Of a stretch of DNA of 64,000 nt, positions 60,825-64,000 are shown one piece after another. The stretch lies in assembly GCA_937925335.1 (NCBI GenBank), contig CALEWY010000070.1, positions 1 through 64,000 on the forward strand. The letters run 5' to 3'. Below the pieces are notes generated by a model that saw only the letters and a list, made by a program, of their open reading frames with translations, was not told where the DNA came from and made no database searches. A program made the translations under genes and the position numbers. The DNA is from an uncultured Acidimicrobiales bacterium (GTDB taxonomy: Bacteria; Actinomycetota; Acidimicrobiia; Acidimicrobiales; SZUA-35). Numbering within the stretch: position 1 is the stretch's first letter; every line of letters starts with the position of its first letter.

Positions 60825-61223
60825 CTAACCGCCGGAACCGCTCACGTCATCGACCGGGCTGTCGAGCACAACGGCCGCACACGATGCGGGAGCGGGGATT
60901 GGATCGTCGGTCACGAATGTGGTGATGACGACGGTCTCGCCGGGCGCCATGAGACTGCCAGGGCTGAGCGGGAACTCCGTCGACTCGTCCTCGGCGTCGG
61001 TGATCGTGATCCTCACGTCGAATCGACGAGATCGATTCTCGAGGTTCGTGATCTCGTACTGGTACGCCACCGGGCCATCTTCGGTATCCGCAACACAACG
61101 CAGCACCTGGAAGGTGTACGTGCTCGGATCAGCGGGAACCCTCACGACGTCACCGCCGCAGCTGGCACCGATCGCGGCGAGACCAAGCGCAACGGCGAGC
61201 ACCTTTGGCGTCGGGACGAACAT
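60825..61223 (-). CDS. Putative lipoprotein
   Basis: 132 aa. A signal peptide (KVLAVALGLAAIGASCGGD) ends in a lipobox with Cys near residue 22. The mature part is a small beta-rich domain (YQYEITNLENRSRRFDVRITIT) with two cysteines (LRCVAD and ASCAAV). It has the pattern of the immunoglobulin-like FxLyD-type domains in actinobacterial lipoproteins (inference). ATG 61223 is used; a TTG two codons upstream is possible. Confidence 0.7.
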   Translation of the reverse strand: MFVPTPKVLAVALGLAAIGASCGGDVVRVPADPSTYTFQVLRCVADTEDGPVAYQYEITNLENRSRRFDVRITITDAEDESTEFPLSPGSLMAPGETVVITTFVTDDPIPAPASCAAVVLDSPVDDVSGSGG

Positions 61224-61320
61224 CAACAAATGATGTCACGAATCAGCGTGCGGTCGGCGCGTTGGTGCCGTTCAGATCGATCGAGACCTGACGTCTCGAC
61301 TGTGGTCTCTCGTGGCGGGG

Positions 61321-62199
61321 CTAACCCCCGATTGAGGACCAGTCGGCTCGCTCGACAGCCAGCGGCTGAGGCGTGCGAACCACGATGGTCGTGACCGAAG
61401 CGTCAGCGACGATCTCAACGCCACCGATCGGAGTCGGCGGTGCTGGGTTGACCAGGTTGGCGCTCCAGAAGAACGCAAAGCTCTGAGCGGGAAGGTTGCG
61501 GCTCAGGAGGTTCTCTTGGCGAGTGCCGGCGGTGTCGACGAGCCACGCCTGCCAGTTCTGAGCGGAGCCACCGCGGTTGACGCCGAAGACGTCGACATTG
61601 GCGTGATCAGCCGGAGCTGCGAAGCTGCCGTTGGCGCACGTCCAGGTGGTGCCTGCCGGATACCAGGAGAAGTAGCCGGCCATCGGCGGCTCGGTCCCGG
61701 TGATGATCGTGTATTCCTTCGACTCGGAGAAGCGGATCATCATGCCGCCCCGGGTCAATGCGCCGGAATCGAGTTGGCCGAGCCAGAAGTTGAAGCCGTC
61801 GGACTCCGGGGCTCGGTTGAGCACGTTGCGATAGACGAGATCGATGAACTGGGCGTTCGTGAGCGTTGAGTACCGAGTGTTGAATTCGTCGGATGTCGCA
61901 AAGAAGTCGGACATGCGCTCGAGGTTCCAGCGGCCCGCTGCATATTCGGTCGACCAGAACTCGAAGCCGCCACCCTCCGGGGCCCGCAAGAAGTAGGCGG
62001 AGTAGAGACGATCGATCGAGTCGGTCATCTCCGGACACGACGTTGAAGCCTGTGCTTCAGCTGGCGCTGGTGCCGTTGCGGTTGTCGCTGCTGCCGATGA
62101 CAGGCCGAGGCACAACGCCAGGAAGCCGGCACGGACTCCGCTTGTCACGCGGCTGGTCGCCCGGGTCGTGCCGGTTGAAGTCGCGTCGGTCTTGCGCAT
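61321..62199 (-). CDS. Secreted DUF4214-domain protein
   Basis: 292 aa. A long Sec signal peptide (VRAGFLALCLGLSSAAATTATA) ends near EAQAS. The DUF4214 region has two related repeats: RLYSAYFLRAPEGGGFEFW and FIDLVYRNVLNRAPESDGFNFWLGQL, a domain found in secreted and surface proteins. The C-terminal half has a beta-rich pattern with NWQAWLVDTAGTRQENLL. ATG 62199 is chosen for the clear signal peptide. Confidence 0.85.
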   Translation of the reverse strand: MRKTDATSTGTTRATSRVTSGVRAGFLALCLGLSSAAATTATAPAPAEAQASTSCPEMTDSIDRLYSAYFLRAPEGGGFEFWSTEYAAGRWNLERMSDFFATSDEFNTRYSTLTNAQFIDLVYRNVLNRAPESDGFNFWLGQLDSGALTRGGMMIRFSESKEYTIITGTEPPMAGYFSWYPAGTTWTCANGSFAAPADHANVDVFGVNRGGSAQNWQAWLVDTAGTRQENLLSRNLPAQSFAFFWSANLVNPAPPTPIGGVEIVADASVTTIVVRTPQPLAVERADWSSIGG

Positions 62200-62336
62200 G
62201 CCAAAAATCTGCCTCACACCCCAATGGTCTCACCCTGTGTGGCGAACCACCACGGGAAGCCATGCCCAGAGCTATGGGTCGACTGGAGCCCGATTCGAGG
62301 CTTCTTTCGGCGCCGTTTGGCGCCGAAGCCACCTGG

Positions 62337-63383
62337 TCAGCGCCGGGTATTGGTGTCTGCGGACCGTGTGCTGAGATCAGCATCGAGACCGAGCCAGAGC
62401 TCGTCGAGCCACTCGGTGAAGTTGGCCAGGCCCGCCTCGTCGCTGGGGTTCGGGATCTCAGAACGGGCGATCCGAGTGGTCGACATCGTGATCGAGTCGT
62501 CGACGGGAACCGCGGCGGCGAGGTCCTTCAATCCTTGGAATCCGTCGAGGCCGTCGTGTTGTAGGAGGACGACGTCAGCGGTCGGCAGCGCGTTGAGAAG
62601 CGTGGCGAGGCCAGCGGGCCTCGGGGGCAACATGTTCGTGAGTCCTTCGAGTCGTAGGGCTCGTTCGGGGCTGGTTTCGGCGAGTCGAGCCAACGCTCTG
62701 TCTCGGACCGACGGACGAAACAATCGACCCTCGGGGAAGATGATGTAGGCCGTCTCCGACGCTCGAGCCTCGGATGATCGCGTCATCTTCTCGATGGCAC
62801 CCACAGCGGCCGGGGCGTCATCTCGGGGAATGAAGATCGAGCCGAGTCGGCCATAGATGAGGTCGAAGCCCGGGTCGGCCAGGAGCTCGGCCATGATCAC
62901 GCCTCGGGCTCGGAACCCCGCCCGTTCGCAGACCACGCCGGGGAGTGATGCGTCGAAGAGTGAGACGTGGCGACTGATCACGATGACCGGGCCGGGGGTG
63001 AGGTCGGACGCAATGGCCTTGGCGTCGAGTTCAAGGGTGAGGCCCAAGAGCTGCTCGCTCCGTCGTTCCAAAAGGTTGAGCGACCACCACTGCAATCGCT
63101 CGTGACGAGCGATCGAGGTTCCGGACCCGAGCCGAGTTCCGAATCCGGCCATCGCCCAATAGATCGGCGCCACGATGATCTCGATCGAGTCGTTGGTCAT
63201 GTATTGCAGCAAGAAGAGGTAGACCCGAAGCGACGGCAAGCGCCGCTTCGCTCGGAGAAGGTCGTAGACCACGAGCGCGCTCGCAATGAGCGGAAGGCCG
63301 AGCACAGCGATCGCCGTGCCAGCCAACATCGTCGGGATCGTCGTGGCTCGACGTTTCCACTTCACGCTCACCGGCTCTTGCAT
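62337..63383 (-). CDS. PlsC-like 1-acylglycerol-3-phosphate acyltransferase family protein
   Basis: 348 aa. An N-terminal membrane helix (about 17-42) is followed by the acyltransferase core. The HxxxxD motif is in SRHVSLFDAS, and the second block is IIFPEGRLFRPS in place of the usual FPEGTR. The likely role is acyl transfer to a phospholipid precursor or similar lipid. The C-terminal region after about 270 is unusual and polar. Confidence 0.85.
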   Translation of the reverse strand: MQEPVSVKWKRRATTIPTMLAGTAIAVLGLPLIASALVVYDLLRAKRRLPSLRVYLFLLQYMTNDSIEIIVAPIYWAMAGFGTRLGSGTSIARHERLQWWSLNLLERRSEQLLGLTLELDAKAIASDLTPGPVIVISRHVSLFDASLPGVVCERAGFRARGVIMAELLADPGFDLIYGRLGSIFIPRDDAPAAVGAIEKMTRSSEARASETAYIIFPEGRLFRPSVRDRALARLAETSPERALRLEGLTNMLPPRPAGLATLLNALPTADVVLLQHDGLDGFQGLKDLAAAVPVDDSITMSTTRIARSEIPNPSDEAGLANFTEWLDELWLGLDADLSTRSADTNTRR

Positions 63384-63471
63384 CGCTGAGCAACCGTAGG
63401 CGAGCGAGTGTCATTCCAAACCGGCACGAGATCGCGCTACGAAATCGCGCCATGAGACCGGGCGCGGTCTG

Positions 63472-64000
63472 TCAACCGAGAGCTGCGGCGATGAGGTCGA
63501 TGTGGTCGAGGTCGTCGTGTTCGTAGGGCAGCAAGTGCAGCCTCTGTGCGCCGGCATCCCGCCAGCGTTGCAACGATGCCCGGGCTTCTTCAGGCGTGCC
63601 GGCGATGCAATTTTGTCGCAGGTCCGTCGGGTCGACACCGGTGACAGCCGCTCGGCGAACGAACTCGCGCTCGTCAGCTCCGATGCATACGACGACGCCA
63701 GCTGAGTAGATGAGCGAGGCAGGGTCACGCCCGATTACGGCACACGCTGACCGGACCCGATCGACCTGTGCGACAAACGCGTCGAGTGGGACGAACGGTG
63801 TGTTGAACTCCGTTGCATATCGAGCGGCGAGCGCTGGTGTTCGTTTTCGTCCACTTCCACCGAGGATGATCGGAACCTGCTGCTGCACCGGCTTGGGCAG
63901 GGCAGGCGAATTGATGAGTCGATAGTGATCGCCGGAGTGGCTGAAGGTCTCGCCAACCGGCGTCGACCACAGCCCCGAAACGATCGCCAGTTGTTCCTCA
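63472..64000 (-). CDS. LLM-class (luciferase-like) oxidoreductase, partial
   Basis: The frame continues from the window edge to the stop at 63472, giving about 175 residues of the C-terminal part. It includes HSGDHYRLINSPALPKPVQQ, then VPIILGGSGRKRTPALAARYATEFN and the end GTPEEARASLQRWRDAGAQRL. These are typical of F420- or FMN-dependent luciferase-like monooxygenases/reductases; the cofactor cannot be told. The start lies beyond 64000. Confidence 0.9.
   Translation of the reverse strand, partial: EEQLAIVSGLWSTPVGETFSHSGDHYRLINSPALPKPVQQQVPIILGGSGRKRTPALAARYATEFNTPFVPLDAFVAQVDRVRSACAVIGRDPASLIYSAGVVVCIGADEREFVRRAAVTGVDPTDLRQNCIAGTPEEARASLQRWRDAGAQRLHLLPYEHDDLDHIDLIAAALG

Overview
The window reads as a chromosomal segment of a high-GC Gram-positive bacterium, most likely Actinomycetota of the class Acidimicrobiia (Ilumatobacter-like). 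This is inferred from gene content and order, not from a marker search. The pointers are the comF-hpf-secA-prfB-ftsE-ftsX block, the mec-cysO-cysM / murI-rph-rdgB order known from mycobacteria, lipoproteins and GTG/TTG starts, an F420/LLM-type oxidoreductase, and an actinobacterial-style tmRNA. There are no rRNA genes, CRISPR arrays, transposases or integrases.

Layout. 1-7.5 kb is a housekeeping block: end of a ComF-type gene, hpf, a degenerate response regulator, secA, prfB, ftsE and ftsX. 7.5-27.4 kb is accessory metabolism: ferredoxin plus FMN glutamate-synthase-like protein, enoyl-CoA hydratase, GlxA regulator, SDR, acyl-CoA dehydrogenase, TauE exporter, hydrolase, MttB-like methyltransferase, MFS carrier, a lipoprotein, two sulfatase-type enzymes, and a TetR/oxidoreductase pair with three phased operators. 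27.4-31.2 kb holds a hairpin-repeat array, ssrA (tmRNA), a TetR-controlled ABC exporter operon and smpB. 31.3-33.3 kb is an HD-GYP protein with a Thr-rich stalk and a predicted outside domain. 33.4-41.6 kb is the protein-thiocarboxylate cysteine pathway (mec, cysO, cysM), a TPR protein, murI, rph, rdgB and small envelope genes. 41.6-45.5 kb is a Ser/Thr kinase with an outside sensor domain, its FHA/winged-helix partner and a divergent secreted protein. 45.5-49 kb has an enoyl-CoA hydratase and a Baeyer-Villiger-type monooxygenase fused to an esterase. 49.1-51.6 kb is an OmpA-domain lipoprotein split by a one-base frameshift. 51.6-54.1 kb holds tRNA-Leu, a 61-bp hairpin repeat array, clpP and a TetR/membrane-protein pair with a palindromic operator. 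54.2-64 kb has rpe, an RNA methyltransferase, a GGDEF/EAL protein, a GrdB-like selenoprotein gene with an in-frame UGA and a hairpin just after it, an acyltransferase, secreted proteins, a PlsC-like protein and a partial LLM oxidoreductase.

How the genes fit together. SmpB and tmRNA rescue stalled ribosomes and tag proteins for proteases such as ClpP, all three being encoded here. Mec, CysO and CysM make cysteine from a carrier-bound thiocarboxylate. MurI, Rph and RdgB follow as in mycobacteria. The most interesting items are the selenoprotein read through UGA at 58821-58823, the monooxygenase-esterase fusion, the kinase/FHA regulator unit, the frameshifted OmpA lipoprotein, the 21-bp-phased operator triplet, and two 61-bp-period hairpin arrays beside ssrA and clpP/tRNA-Leu.
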